From: JABWBR01 sp036741235
Lineage (GTDB): Bacteria; Bacteroidota; Bacteroidia; Chitinophagales; Saprospiraceae
Direction of reading: 5' to 3'
DNA: 49,821 bases
NCBI GenBank assembly: GCA_036741235.1
Contig: DAINSQ010000012.1
Location: 1-49,821 of the forward strand
The notes under the pieces are model-generated. The model searched no databases. It was given only the letters and a program-made list of their open reading frames with translations, and was not told the DNA's origin. This document shows, piece by piece, positions 9,493 to 17,900 of this stretch. A program made the position numbers and the translations under genes. How positions within the stretch are numbered: position 1 is the first letter of the stretch; every line of letters starts with the position of its first letter.

Positions 9493-9969
9493 ATGATGGA
9501 CCAACTCGACGCACTCAACCAGGTGGCGGAATTCCACCGCACTTTCAAGCATCCCATTCTTTCAGAACCGGCTATTCCCTCCGAAGACCGCTGCCGCCTG
9601 CGCGTGGCCCTAATCGCCGAAGAACTCGAAGAATTGCGCCAGGCTATAGCCGACGGCGATATAGTGGAGGTGGCCGACGCCTTGTGCGATATCCAGTACG
9701 TATTGTCAGGCGCAGTACTTGAGTTTGGCCTGGGCGCCAAGTTCCGCGCACTCTTCGACGAAGTGCAGCGTTCCAACATGAGCAAGACCTGCCAGTCGCT
9801 GGCAGAAGCAGAGGCAACCGCTTTATTTTACAAGGAAACCAAAGGCATCGACAGCTATATCCGCCAGGAAGGCGAACACTATTTGGTATACCGCAGCGAC
9901 GACCACAAGACGCTGAAGTCGATCAATTATTCGCCCGCCGATCTGAAAAGTATCCTGGAAGCGGAATGA
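9493..9969 (+). CDS. MazG-like / PRA-PH family nucleoside triphosphate pyrophosphohydrolase
   Basis: 158 aa, ATG at 9493. The all-alpha NTP-PPase signature is visible: EELEE at residues 43-47 (ExxE) and EVADALCD at 59-66 (ExxD), the Mg-binding acidic residues of the MazG/phosphoribosyl-ATP pyrophosphohydrolase fold (PF01503). The following RSNMSK segment and the C-terminal 80 residues match a cytosolic family annotated as NTP pyrophosphohydrolase-like or Cof-like. Expected reaction: hydrolysis of a (d)NTP to NMP and pyrophosphate, as housekeeping of non-canonical nucleotides. It is not HisE, because no his genes are nearby. The gene is divergent from DUF1501 and convergent with the DUF1573 gene, 16 bp away. 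Confidence 0.85.
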   Translation: MMDQLDALNQVAEFHRTFKHPILSEPAIPSEDRCRLRVALIAEELEELRQAIADGDIVEVADALCDIQYVLSGAVLEFGLGAKFRALFDEVQRSNMSKTCQSLAEAEATALFYKETKGIDSYIRQEGEHYLVYRSDDHKTLKSINYSPADLKSILEAE

Positions 9970-9985
9970 CGGCGCTGTTTTCCAT

Positions 9986-10360
9986 TTAATCCGTTACCAC
10001 ATTGCCTTCTATGAATAACCACTCGGCCCGCCGCTGCCCGCTGAAGTATACTTTGATGGTTTTGCGAAAGTAACCTTCGTCGTGCGCGTCGTAGGTAATA
10101 ACAAGGCTTCCCAGCGAATCGGGCTGCACCGACAACTCGGGCCAATCAGAGGTAGTACACCCGCAGGAGGTGCGCACGTTGTCAATGGTGATGGCCCCCT
10201 TACTTACGTTTTTGAAGGTAAATTCGTGCGATACCGGTTTGTTTCTGATAATATCGCCAAAGTCATGCGCATCCGGCCCCACCCAGGTTACGACCGATTC
10301 TCCAATCCCCCCAGGCGCAGCTATACTCAATACAATGGCGTATATTAAGGTTGCAATCAT
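9986..10360 (-). CDS. DUF1573 domain protein, exported
   Basis: 124 aa, ATG at 10360. An N-terminal hydrophobic segment (MIATLIYAIVLSIAA) acts as a signal peptide or anchor. Residues about 30-115 are a DUF1573 Ig-like domain with the typical HDFGDI start, the SHEFTFKN strand and the Cys motif TSCGCTTSDWP. DUF1573 proteins are common exported proteins of Bacteroidota without a defined biochemical role. The gene lies 38 bp downstream of the esterase gene on the same strand, so the two may be co-transcribed. It is convergent with the MazG-like gene. Confidence 0.88.
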   Translation of the reverse strand: MIATLIYAIVLSIAAPGGIGESVVTWVGPDAHDFGDIIRNKPVSHEFTFKNVSKGAITIDNVRTSCGCTTSDWPELSVQPDSLGSLVITYDAHDEGYFRKTIKVYFSGQRRAEWLFIEGNVVTD

Positions 10361-10386
10361 GAATAGTTGTTTTCAAATTTTGATGA

Positions 10387-10414
10387 TTTCATCCAACATC
10401 AAAAATCCGACATC
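10387..10414 (-). repeat. Heptad repeat (GATGTTG type) at the 3' end of the hydrolase gene
   Basis: Read on the minus strand: GATGTCG, GATTTTT, GATGTTG, GATGAAA, four exact 7-mers in a row, preceded by GTTTTTT (10415-10421). The first two encode the last residues (MSDF) and the TGA stop of the 10399-11718 gene. The same heptads follow the stop of the gene ending at 16836. Confidence 0.8.
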
Positions 10415-11718
10415 AAAAAAACCTTCCTCCCTCCCATCCTGTCTCCAGTTGTAACTATCACCCAATACATCCCGGGCGTCAGCGCGTGCAAATCCAATTC
10501 ATAACGCTCGGAAGGCGATTCCATTGTGTGCAAAAGGCGGGCGCCGAGGTTATTATAGACGCTGATAGATACCTTGCCCGCTGCCGGTTGAGGCAGTTCA
10601 ATGTTGAGTCTGCCGCTTGTCGGATTAGGAAAACAGCGGAAATCGAGTTCTCCCCTCGAAGGAGATGATATACTGGTTGCCAGGTCGCTGCAGGGCGACA
10701 CCGCCCACTCGTTGTTATTTGTCGCCGAGGCACATTCGCCGCACATCAGGCGTTTGAAAAAGCAGGCGCTGCGGTTAACAACGGTAGACTCCGGGAAAGA
10801 GCAATGGCCCAGGCTCAGCAATTTGAGATTGAGCTCCGAGCAAGTTTCTCTGCCTTGCAAATGCTGGTGAATCGGCTGCGACCCGTGAGCGTTGATAAAC
10901 GCCTGACAATTCAGGCAACCCAGCACATGGCCGTATTGAGAAGGCACCACGCAATCCAGATCATCGTGAAAATTTACTATTGGCACGTCCTTGTTAAGTA
11001 CATCAAGCGACACGGCCGCACCACAGTTGTTGAGCACGCCTCTGATATGGTAATTGGCCTGAATGGTGTTGACGCCACCGTCGAGCGGACCGATTTGCGT
11101 TACGCAATTGGGACAAATGGCGTCGGCTTCTTCCTGGGTGAAAAAGGTGGTGTGTAATGCCGTCACGGCCCCTGCGCTGCCGCCGCCGATAAAAAAGGCC
11201 GAAGTATCAACACCGTATTGCTGGGCGTTGGCCGCCACAAAACGCAGCGCCGCCCGGGCGTCCTGCACGGCCCGGTAAACGGCTATGGGCAGCTTGTTGG
11301 CCTGGTTGCCGCAAAGCAAACAAATGAGCAAGCCGGCATTGGGGTCGCAATCCCAACCCAGGCGGTACGTCATGGTAGCCGCTACGAACCCCCTTTGGGC
11401 AAATGCGCGGCAAGTATTGCGCATATCCTGCCGGTTGCCGGCTAAAAAAGCGCCGCCGTGAATCATCATGATAAACGGCCGCTTCGCCAACTCATCAGCA
11501 GAAAGGGAGGGATAGTATACGTCCATGCGCAAGGTATCAACAACCTGCGACGGCCAGCGCGGCGCGGCGCCGTATATTACATTGGAGTCGACCAGTATAT
11601 CGGTTTCTTCAAAATACGGCGTCTCCGAAAAACGACCTTCAATGCAGTATTGCCCCAACTGGGAATAAGCAGAAAACAAGGCGCTCATGGCGAAAAAGAA
11701 GACAAATACCCACCTCAT
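10399..11718 (-). CDS. Secreted alpha/beta-hydrolase (carboxylesterase/BD-FAE-like) with T9SS sorting domain
   Basis: 439 aa, ATG at 11718, with a signal peptide in residues 1-19 (…ALFSAYS). The catalytic frame is an esterase of the hormone-sensitive-lipase/BD-FAE kind: oxyanion motif MIHGGAF, nucleophile elbow GGGSAG (GxSxG), acid in FHDDLD, and His in LGHCSF. It is unusually Cys-rich around CPNCV, LGCLNC and MCGEC, which suggests disulfides in an extracellular enzyme. The last about 80 residues form a T9SS type A sorting domain (CFPNPTSGRLNIELP … GMYWVIVTTGDRMGGRKVFL), so the enzyme is expected on the cell surface or secreted. The substrate is unknown. The stop codon lies inside a heptad repeat (10387-10414). 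Confidence 0.88.
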   Translation of the reverse strand: MRWVFVFFFAMSALFSAYSQLGQYCIEGRFSETPYFEETDILVDSNVIYGAAPRWPSQVVDTLRMDVYYPSLSADELAKRPFIMMIHGGAFLAGNRQDMRNTCRAFAQRGFVAATMTYRLGWDCDPNAGLLICLLCGNQANKLPIAVYRAVQDARAALRFVAANAQQYGVDTSAFFIGGGSAGAVTALHTTFFTQEEADAICPNCVTQIGPLDGGVNTIQANYHIRGVLNNCGAAVSLDVLNKDVPIVNFHDDLDCVVPSQYGHVLGCLNCQAFINAHGSQPIHQHLQGRETCSELNLKLLSLGHCSFPESTVVNRSACFFKRLMCGECASATNNNEWAVSPCSDLATSISSPSRGELDFRCFPNPTSGRLNIELPQPAAGKVSISVYNNLGARLLHTMESPSERYELDLHALTPGMYWVIVTTGDRMGGRKVFLMSDF

Positions 11719-11816
11719 AGCTCACGTTTATTGGGTTAATTATTTTGATGTATTCACTGTTTAGCCAATATTAATCTCCCCTGCAACAACAAATCGTGTA
11801 TAAAAGTAGAAAAATT

Positions 11817-11824
11817 TACCTTTG
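11817..11824 (+). promoter_or_regulatory. Bacteroidota -7 box for rfbD
   Basis: TACCTTTG matches TAnnTTTG at 8 of 8. It ends 25 bp before the rfbD ATG at 11850. A TCG at 11794-11796, 20 bp upstream, may be a weak -33 element (consensus TTG). Confidence 0.55.
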
Positions 11825-11849
11825 CCGGAAATCAGTTGGGAAGATAATC

Positions 11850-12731
11850 ATGAAAAGACAGGTTTTGGTCACAGGCGCCCACGGACAATTAGGCCGCGCT
11901 TTTCAGTCGCTGGCACCCAAATACGGCGACATAGCCCTTATCGCCGCCGACCGCAGCTTGCTCGATATTACCGACGAAAAGCAGGTCAGCCGCTTCTTCG
12001 ACGAACACAATATCGATTACTGCGTCAATACCGCCGCCTATACCGCCGTCGACAAGGCCGAAACCGAGCAGTCAACCTGCCGCCTGGTCAATGTCGACGC
12101 CGTAGGTTTTTTGGCTAAAGCCTGCGCAAAAAACAATATACCGCTGATCCACTTCTCTACCGACTACGTATACCACGGCCCGCAAAATACGCCCCTGCGG
12201 GAGACCGATCCTACTTCCCCCCAAGGCGTTTATGCCCGCACCAAACTCGAAGGCGAGCAATTGGCTATACAGTTACATCCGGCTACCATGATTATTCGCA
12301 CTTCGTGGGTTTACGCCGCCGAAGGACACAATTTTGTGAATACCATGCTGCGACTGGGCCGCGAACGAAGCGAATTGCGCGTCGTATTCGACCAGGTGGG
12401 TACGCCTACCTTTGCCCCCGATCTGGCTGCGGCAGTGCTCGATATATTGAGCCGGGTGGCCGGTGGAACACTGCCGGCTTCAGCACTCGAAGGCATTTTT
12501 CACTATAGCAACGAAGGCGTGGCCAGTTGGTACGATTTTGCGCTGGCCGTTTTTGAATTCAGCGGCATCAACTGCCGGGTTATCCCTATCGAAAGCGCCG
12601 ACTACCCTACCCCGGCCCAACGCCCCCCCTATAGTGTGCTGAATAAAAGTAAAATAAAAACGACCTTCGGATTGCAGATACCGCATTGGCGCGAAAGCCT
12701 GCGGAAACTAATTATGCATCCATCAAATTAA
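11850..12731 (+). CDS. rfbD: dTDP-4-dehydrorhamnose reductase
   Basis: 293 aa from the ATG at 11850 (MKRQVLVTGAHGQLG). The frame is open 18 codons further upstream, but that stretch contains the promoter-like TACCTTTG and does not fit the family N-terminus. It is an extended SDR: the NAD(P)-binding GAHGQLG lies at residues 8-14, with DYCVNTAAYTAVDKAE, FSTDYVYHG and the catalytic YARTKLEGE (YxxxK), then TSWVY and the C-terminal RPPYSVLNKSK typical of RmlD. It reduces dTDP-4-keto-L-rhamnose to dTDP-L-rhamnose for surface polysaccharide. The other rml genes are not adjacent, so it stands alone here, divergent from the esterase gene. Confidence 0.93.
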   Translation: MKRQVLVTGAHGQLGRAFQSLAPKYGDIALIAADRSLLDITDEKQVSRFFDEHNIDYCVNTAAYTAVDKAETEQSTCRLVNVDAVGFLAKACAKNNIPLIHFSTDYVYHGPQNTPLRETDPTSPQGVYARTKLEGEQLAIQLHPATMIIRTSWVYAAEGHNFVNTMLRLGRERSELRVVFDQVGTPTFAPDLAAAVLDILSRVAGGTLPASALEGIFHYSNEGVASWYDFALAVFEFSGINCRVIPIESADYPTPAQRPPYSVLNKSKIKTTFGLQIPHWRESLRKLIMHPSN

Positions 12732-12796
12732 AAATTTCCGCGACACTCCGTTAACTCAGAGGTGAAAAAATTACGCCCTTTTTTCTCCAAAATATC

Positions 12797-12804
12797 TACT
12801 TTTA
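12797..12804 (+). promoter_or_regulatory. Possible -7 box for the DUF1080/dehydrogenase operon
   Basis: TACTTTTA is 7 of 8 to TAnnTTTG, with 28 bp between its end and the ATG at 12833. No -33 box is evident. Confidence 0.3.
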
Positions 12805-12832
12805 ACCCGCTTTCAAACACACCTCCTCAACT

Positions 12833-14662
12833 ATGCAAAATATCCACTCTATCCGGCGTTGGATATGGCTGGCGGGTATTAGCGGCTGGTCTGCACTCGC
12901 CGCTGTCGCCCAATCCGGCACGTTCATCCCGCTCAACGACTTCAGCGCTTTTCGCACCCCGCCCTCCAGTTGGACCATAGCCGGCAGCGCAAGCGCTGAC
13001 CCCGATAAAAACCACGACCTGCGCACTTCTCCGGGCGCCGGCATCCTGGCCAACCTGCCCGTCAGCGGCGGCGCCGATATCTATACCCAACTCGAACACG
13101 GCGATATCGACCTGGAGCTTGAATTTATGATGGCCAAAGGCTCCAATTCGGGCGTCTACCTGCAGGGCAAATACGAAATCCAATTGCTCGACAGTTGGGG
13201 AAAAGACAAGGTAACTTTCGGCGATTGCGGCGGCGTTTATGAGCGCTGGATCGAAGAAAAACAACAGGGCTACGAAGGTTACGCCCCCCGCGTTAATGTG
13301 AGCCGCGCACCGGGATTGTGGCAGAAAATGGAAATCTCGTTTTCAGCGCCCCGCTTCGACCAATACGGCCGCAAAACAGCCAACGCCCGCCTGCTGCGCC
13401 TGGCCCTCAACGGCGTGACAATCCACGAAAACCTCGAACTCACCGGCCCTACCCGCGGCGGCGGCCTCGCCGAAGCCGCCCGCGGCCCTCTGCGCATTCA
13501 GGGCGACCACGGCCCCGTGGCCTTTCGCAATATCCGCTACCGGCTCATGGATAATCCGCCACTGCAACTGAAAGCCCTCAAATGGGAGCATTTTGCCACC
13601 AACACCGATTACGCCCCAGACCTCAGCACGCTCAAACCCAAAGCGACCGGCAATACCCCCGCCCTCACCCACGAAGTGATCGACGACAACGCCCAGTTTA
13701 CGCTGCGCTTTACCGGCAAATTGCCCATTGAAGCAGCCGGCGACTATACCTTCGACCTGCAAGCCTACGGCACGGGCGCCCTGCTCATCGACGGCAAACC
13801 AGTTACGACCAAAGGCTGGTGGTTCCGCAACGGCACGGTCAACCTGAATGCCGGCGAACATAAGATTGAAATTATTTATACTAAAAAAGAATCCTGGTGG
13901 CCCAACGGGCTCGGCCTATACGTTGAAGGCCCCGGTATTCGCCGCCAGGCACTGCACACAGAAAGCTCGGTACCCCTGGGACAAATGGCCCGGCAGATTT
14001 TTCTCGACTACGAGAACAACCCTGTGCTGATGCGCTGCTTTATCGACTACCGCCAACACCCCGACTCGGCGTCCAGGCGCATTACCCACGCCATTTCGGT
14101 GGGTTTTCCCGAGAAAATGGCCTATTCCTACGACCTCTCCACCGGCGTACTGCTGCAAGTATGGCGCGGCGGCTTCCTCAATGCCACGCCCATGTGGGAC
14201 GACCGCGGCGACGGCAGCTCCCAGCCCAACGGCAGCGTGGTGGCCCTCACCGGTGAACCCCAATTGGCCGCACTGGCTGCCGCAGACAGCCCCTGGCCTT
14301 CATTCGACAAGGAACTGTCCCCCTTCCGGCCGCGCGGCTACGACCTCGACCCCAAAGGTATTCCAAGTTATAACTACGATGCTTACGGCTGGACTATCAG
14401 CGATAAAATTGCCCCCACTACCGGCGGTAAACTCGAACGCAGCATCGCCTGCTCGGGCGCCGGACAGGGCAACCTGTACCTTCGCATCGCCAACGCCAGG
14501 GATATCAAGGCCCTCAGTGCCAACCGCTATCTTGTCGACGGCAGTTATTTCATCGAAATCGCCGGCGCTGTTCAGCCGGTATTGCGAAATGGCGCAATGG
14601 GACAGGAATTGCTCATGCCTTTGACACAAGGCAATGCTATCAACTATCAGCTTATTTGGTAA
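12833..14662 (+). CDS. Secreted DUF1080 (3-keto-glycoside hydrolase-like) and PA14 domain protein
   Basis: 609 aa, ATG at 12833, with a signal peptide in residues 1-27 (…LAAVAQS). Residues about 30-235 are a DUF1080 (3-keto-disaccharide hydrolase) beta-jelly-roll: GDIDLELEFMMAKGSNSGVYLQGKYEIQ, then GGVYERW and GPLRIQGDHGPVAFRNIRY, the family's closing motif. Residues about 240-375 resemble PA14 (GDYTFDLQAYGTGALLIDGK, LNAGEHKIEIIY). The C-terminal 230 residues are a beta-rich domain I do not recognise. It commonly appears with cytochrome and dehydrogenase partners. The sorbosone-dehydrogenase-like gene starts 20 bp later, so they are co-transcribed. Inferred pathway: oxidation of sugars to 3-keto forms, then cleavage, in the periplasm or at the surface. 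Confidence 0.87.
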   Translation: MQNIHSIRRWIWLAGISGWSALAAVAQSGTFIPLNDFSAFRTPPSSWTIAGSASADPDKNHDLRTSPGAGILANLPVSGGADIYTQLEHGDIDLELEFMMAKGSNSGVYLQGKYEIQLLDSWGKDKVTFGDCGGVYERWIEEKQQGYEGYAPRVNVSRAPGLWQKMEISFSAPRFDQYGRKTANARLLRLALNGVTIHENLELTGPTRGGGLAEAARGPLRIQGDHGPVAFRNIRYRLMDNPPLQLKALKWEHFATNTDYAPDLSTLKPKATGNTPALTHEVIDDNAQFTLRFTGKLPIEAAGDYTFDLQAYGTGALLIDGKPVTTKGWWFRNGTVNLNAGEHKIEIIYTKKESWWPNGLGLYVEGPGIRRQALHTESSVPLGQMARQIFLDYENNPVLMRCFIDYRQHPDSASRRITHAISVGFPEKMAYSYDLSTGVLLQVWRGGFLNATPMWDDRGDGSSQPNGSVVALTGEPQLAALAAADSPWPSFDKELSPFRPRGYDLDPKGIPSYNYDAYGWTISDKIAPTTGGKLERSIACSGAGQGNLYLRIANARDIKALSANRYLVDGSYFIEIAGAVQPVLRNGAMGQELLMPLTQGNAINYQLIW

Positions 14663-14682
14663 AAAGAAAAACAGCTAATCGC

Positions 14683-16836
14683 ATGTTCAGATACTTGCTA
14701 TATATACTGCCGGCACTATTGTGGAGTCTTGAGCCGGCCCTGGGGCAATCCGGCGGCAAATTACTGCCCACCGAAGACGACTACTACAAAATCGTCACCC
14801 TGCCCCTGCCCGAAGGGCTCGTGCTGGAAGTCGGCGGCCTCGCCACCCTGCCCAACGGCAGCATTGCCGCCTCTACGCGCCGCGGCGAAGTATGGATCGT
14901 CGACAACCCCTATATGCGCAACGGGCAATACCCCCATTTCCGGCGGTTCGCCTCGGGTTTGCACGAAATACTGGGACTGGCCTACAAAGACGGCGCCCTG
15001 TACCTGGCCCAGCGCGGTGAATTGACCAAACTCACCGACAAAGACGGCGACGGCAAAGCCGACCGCTACGAAACCATCTACGCCTGGCCCCTGTCGGGCC
15101 ACTACCACGAATACTCCTTCGGCCCCATCATTGCCCCCGACGGCAGCATGTTTGTCACCTGCAACGTCGCCTTCGGCGATGCCGAGTGGTGGCGCGGTGA
15201 AAGCCGCGTGCCCTGGCGGGGCTGGACCCTGCGCATCAGCCCCGACGGGCAAATGGAGCCCTTCGCTACCGGCATGCGCTCGCCCTGTGGCATCGGCCTT
15301 GTCGACGGCGAACTATTCTACGGCGACAACCAGGGCGACTGGATGGGCTCCGGCGGCATTGTACACGTGCAGAAAGGCGACTTTACCGGCCACCCCGCCG
15401 GATTGCGCTGGGCTGACCGCCCCGAGTCGCCGGTAAAAGTGCGCACCGAAGACATCTACAAGCGGGCAGACCCACGGTTTACGCCGCCAGGCAAAGACCC
15501 TGTCAAACCCGAAAACATCGACAATGAAACGCCCAAACCGCTGTTTGAAGTAGCCGCAGAAGTGCCCGGCGTCAAGCTGCCCGCCGTCTGGCTACCGCAC
15601 GGCATCCTGGGCATCTCTACCTCCGAAATCGTCACCGACCGCAGCGGCGGCGCCTTCGGCCCCTACGAAGGGCAGTTGTTCATCGGCGATCAGGGCCAGA
15701 GCAAAATCGTACGCGTATTCCTGGAAAAAGTCAACGACCAATACCAGGGCGCCGCCTTCCATTTCCGCGAAGGCTTCCAGTCGGGCGTACTGCGCATGGC
15801 CTGGGGCCACGAGGGCAGCCTGTTCGTGGGCCAAACCAACCGCGGCTGGGGCTCCACCGGCAAAGACCCCTACGGACTGCAACGCCTGGTGTGGAGCGGC
15901 AAAACCCCCTTCGAAATGAAGGAGATCAGGGCTAAAATCGACGGATTCGAAATCGTCTTCACCCAGCCCGTCGACAAAGCCACCGCCGCCAACCCCGCCT
16001 CCTACGAAATTACCAGCTTTACCTACAAATACCACCCGGTATACGGCAGCCCGGTGGTCAACCAGCAAAACTGCCCCATCAAAGCCATCGTTGTTGCCGA
16101 CGACGGCCTCAGCGTACGCCTGGCTGTTGACAAGCTGCGGGCTAAATACATCCACGAAATTAAAGCCGACGGCGTGCGCTCCTACAACGGCAACCTGCCA
16201 CTGCTGCACAACGCCGGCTACTATACCATGAATGCAATCCCGGTTAGCGGCGACCCGGTCCCGGTTAGCGGTCCGACCGTTACCGGCGGCTACCCAGTTA
16301 GCGGTCCGACCGTTACCGGCGGTCCGACCGCTGCAAACGGTCGGACCGCTAGCCCCGCTAGCCCCGCTACCCACGCCGGCCACGCCACACCCAAACCCAC
16401 TACGCCCAAACCCGCCGCTCCAGCCAGCGCCAAACGCGTCACCAAGATGCCTGCGGGCTGGGACAAGGTGGACAAAAGCATTACCCTGAGTACCCTGCCC
16501 GGACTCAAATACGACCAGAGCATGCTCACCGTAAAAGCCGGCAGCAAAGTCAAGCTAACCTTTACCAACAACGACGATATGCCCCACAATGTAGTCTTTG
16601 TAAACCCCGGCGCCGCCGACGAAATAGGCAAAGCAGCTATCGCCCTGGGCCTCAAAGGCCCCGAAATGCAATACGTGCCCAATTCGGCCAAGGTGCTGCA
16701 CCATACCAAACTCATTCAACCCGGCTCAGCTGAAACGATCTATTTCAAAGCGCCCAGCCAACCCGGCGATTATATGTATGTGTGTACGTTCCCGGGGCAT
16801 TATCAGAATATGCGCGGGGTGTTGAGGGTGCAGTAG
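14683..16836 (+). CDS. Sorbosone dehydrogenase-like beta-propeller fused to an azurin/plastocyanin-like copper domain
   Basis: 717 aa. I use the ATG at 14683, where a good signal peptide begins (MFRYLLYILPALLWSLEPALGQ). A TTG nine codons upstream would overlap the DUF1080 gene. Residues about 30-410 are a six-bladed propeller of the PQQ/sorbosone-dehydrogenase (DUF7133) type (LPEGLVLEVGGLATLPNGSI, DKDGDGKADRYE, MRSPCGIGL, YGDNQGDW, FIGDQGQSKIVRV, GWGSTGKDPYGLQRL). An Ig-like segment follows, then a Pro/Thr/Ala linker (about 515-590) built from dispersed DNA repeats. The last about 115 residues are an azurin-like domain: His in MPHNVVF and the C-x4-H-x3-M copper site in CTFPGHYQNM. Expected role: periplasmic oxidation with electrons passed to the fused copper centre. 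The substrate is unknown. Confidence 0.88.
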   Translation: MFRYLLYILPALLWSLEPALGQSGGKLLPTEDDYYKIVTLPLPEGLVLEVGGLATLPNGSIAASTRRGEVWIVDNPYMRNGQYPHFRRFASGLHEILGLAYKDGALYLAQRGELTKLTDKDGDGKADRYETIYAWPLSGHYHEYSFGPIIAPDGSMFVTCNVAFGDAEWWRGESRVPWRGWTLRISPDGQMEPFATGMRSPCGIGLVDGELFYGDNQGDWMGSGGIVHVQKGDFTGHPAGLRWADRPESPVKVRTEDIYKRADPRFTPPGKDPVKPENIDNETPKPLFEVAAEVPGVKLPAVWLPHGILGISTSEIVTDRSGGAFGPYEGQLFIGDQGQSKIVRVFLEKVNDQYQGAAFHFREGFQSGVLRMAWGHEGSLFVGQTNRGWGSTGKDPYGLQRLVWSGKTPFEMKEIRAKIDGFEIVFTQPVDKATAANPASYEITSFTYKYHPVYGSPVVNQQNCPIKAIVVADDGLSVRLAVDKLRAKYIHEIKADGVRSYNGNLPLLHNAGYYTMNAIPVSGDPVPVSGPTVTGGYPVSGPTVTGGPTAANGRTASPASPATHAGHATPKPTTPKPAAPASAKRVTKMPAGWDKVDKSITLSTLPGLKYDQSMLTVKAGSKVKLTFTNNDDMPHNVVFVNPGAADEIGKAAIALGLKGPEMQYVPNSAKVLHHTKLIQPGSAETIYFKAPSQPGDYMYVCTFPGHYQNMRGVLRVQ
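16239..16371. repeat. In-frame cluster of GTTAGCGGTC repeats inside a coding sequence
   Basis: Two 26-bp identical direct copies (16264-16289 and 16297-16322) are 33 bp (11 codons) apart. They are preceded by a degenerate unit near 16243. They are followed by a 12-bp perfect inverted repeat, GCGGTCCGACCG (16319-16330) and CGGTCGGACCGC (16338-16349), with a 7-nt loop, and by CGCTAGCCC/CGCTACCC units to 16371. The same repeat is intergenic at 7836-7910. Here it encodes the linker (PVSGPTVTGG repeats) between the propeller part and the copper domain without breaking the frame. Confidence 0.8.
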
Positions 16837-16840
16837 TTTT

Positions 16841-16875
16841 GATGTTGGATTTTTGATGCTGGATGTTGGATGGGG
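16841..16875 (+). repeat. Heptad repeat directly after the stop codon at 16836
   Basis: GATGTTG, GATTTTT, GATGCTG, GATGTTG, GATGGGG: five exact consecutive 7-mers starting 5 bp after the TAG. The orientation is sense to the upstream gene, as at 10387-10414. The convergent DUF6624 gene ends at 16894. Confidence 0.8.
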
Positions 16876-16893
16876 ATTAGGAAACATAGATGA

Positions 16894-17856
16894 TTACTTA
16901 TTATTCCTTTTCTCCATCTCCTCAATCTCCGGCAGTTGCTTTTTGTAAGCCTCTACATCCCACACGATATCCCAGCGTTTTACATAATCTGCAAGCGGGC
17001 CCAGGCCGACTTCCGCGCGGCGTTTGTCGACGTTGTCAGGGTCTTCCAGGGGGGAAATGTAAAACTTGCCGGTCTCGCGATCTCTGCCGATCTGGCTGCC
17101 GTACATTTGTTTTCTGCCTTCCCGCAAAGCAACCCGGTCTTCCAATAGCGCCAGGTTGCTGCCCGAGGCTTTGTTATTTTTTACCGCTTCGCGCATCATT
17201 GGCAGGTACTGCTGTTGGGTGGGCAGATCGGCGTGTTGAATTACCAAAAATAAAGTCATATTCGCTTGTCCGCCCACTTTTTCAGGGCCGACCCAGCCGT
17301 GTTTGTCCAATATGGCCTTTACTTTAATCAAATTGATGCTGTCTTTATACAGCATGATCCGGATCAGGCTATCCATCTGTGGACTTTTAGGGTCGTACTG
17401 TTTTTGGGCTTCGATAAACACCCGCCGTATGCCCTGGTCGTCCTCGTATATAGCCAGCAACTCTTCCTGCAAAGGTTTGTCATAATTGGCTTCGACTTTA
17501 TCCACCTCCTTTTGCATGGCCGCCACCAGCTTGTCCCATTTTTTGCTGCCGTGCAGTGAATTAAGATCGGTATCAGATTTCAGGTGCCTCACGTTCGTCC
17601 AGCCGTTTTTTAATGCCAGGTTAAGCCATTCAAAAGCCAGCTTTTTATCGCCCGCCAACGCGGCCGAGCAGGCGGCGTTGTATAGGTCGCCGGGGGCGTT
17701 TTTTTTCAGCTTAAACGCTTGCTTGTATTGCGCCACCGACTCGCTGTACGCTTTGTTGTTGTAATGCTGATCGGCAACGGTAACGATGGATTTGTAATCC
17801 TGCCCAAAGACGGTAAATGCGCCTAGCAGAAGTGTAAGAAGGAGGGTGTTTTTCAT
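16894..17856 (-). CDS. Exported TPR-like / DUF6624 domain protein
   Basis: 320 aa, ATG at 17856, with a signal peptide in residues 1-18 (MKNTLLLTLLLGAFTVFG). Residues about 20-110 are TPR-like helices (YSESVAQYKQAFKLKKNAPGD, LYNAACSAALAGDKKLAFEWL). Residues about 120-310 match a DUF6624-type domain: DQGIRRVFIEAQK, LDKHGWVGPEKVGGQAN, TLFLVIQHAD, and the strongly conserved LEDRVALREGRKQMYGSQI. The function of this domain is unknown. It is common in Bacteroidota as a periplasmic or lipoprotein-like protein. The gene is convergent with the copper-dehydrogenase gene and separated by 436 bp from the surface-protein gene upstream. Confidence 0.8.
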   Translation of the reverse strand: MKNTLLLTLLLGAFTVFGQDYKSIVTVADQHYNNKAYSESVAQYKQAFKLKKNAPGDLYNAACSAALAGDKKLAFEWLNLALKNGWTNVRHLKSDTDLNSLHGSKKWDKLVAAMQKEVDKVEANYDKPLQEELLAIYEDDQGIRRVFIEAQKQYDPKSPQMDSLIRIMLYKDSINLIKVKAILDKHGWVGPEKVGGQANMTLFLVIQHADLPTQQQYLPMMREAVKNNKASGSNLALLEDRVALREGRKQMYGSQIGRDRETGKFYISPLEDPDNVDKRRAEVGLGPLADYVKRWDIVWDVEAYKKQLPEIEEMEKRNNK

Positions 17857-17900
17857 TTTTGATTATGTTTAATTACCTGAACTTCTCGCTTTTTATACTT

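Noticed and set aside
15592..16383. Minus-strand frame of 263 codons across the dehydrogenase gene
   Set aside because: It is opposite a protein with clear propeller and copper motifs; the low-complexity Gly/Val/Ala composition marks a shadow.
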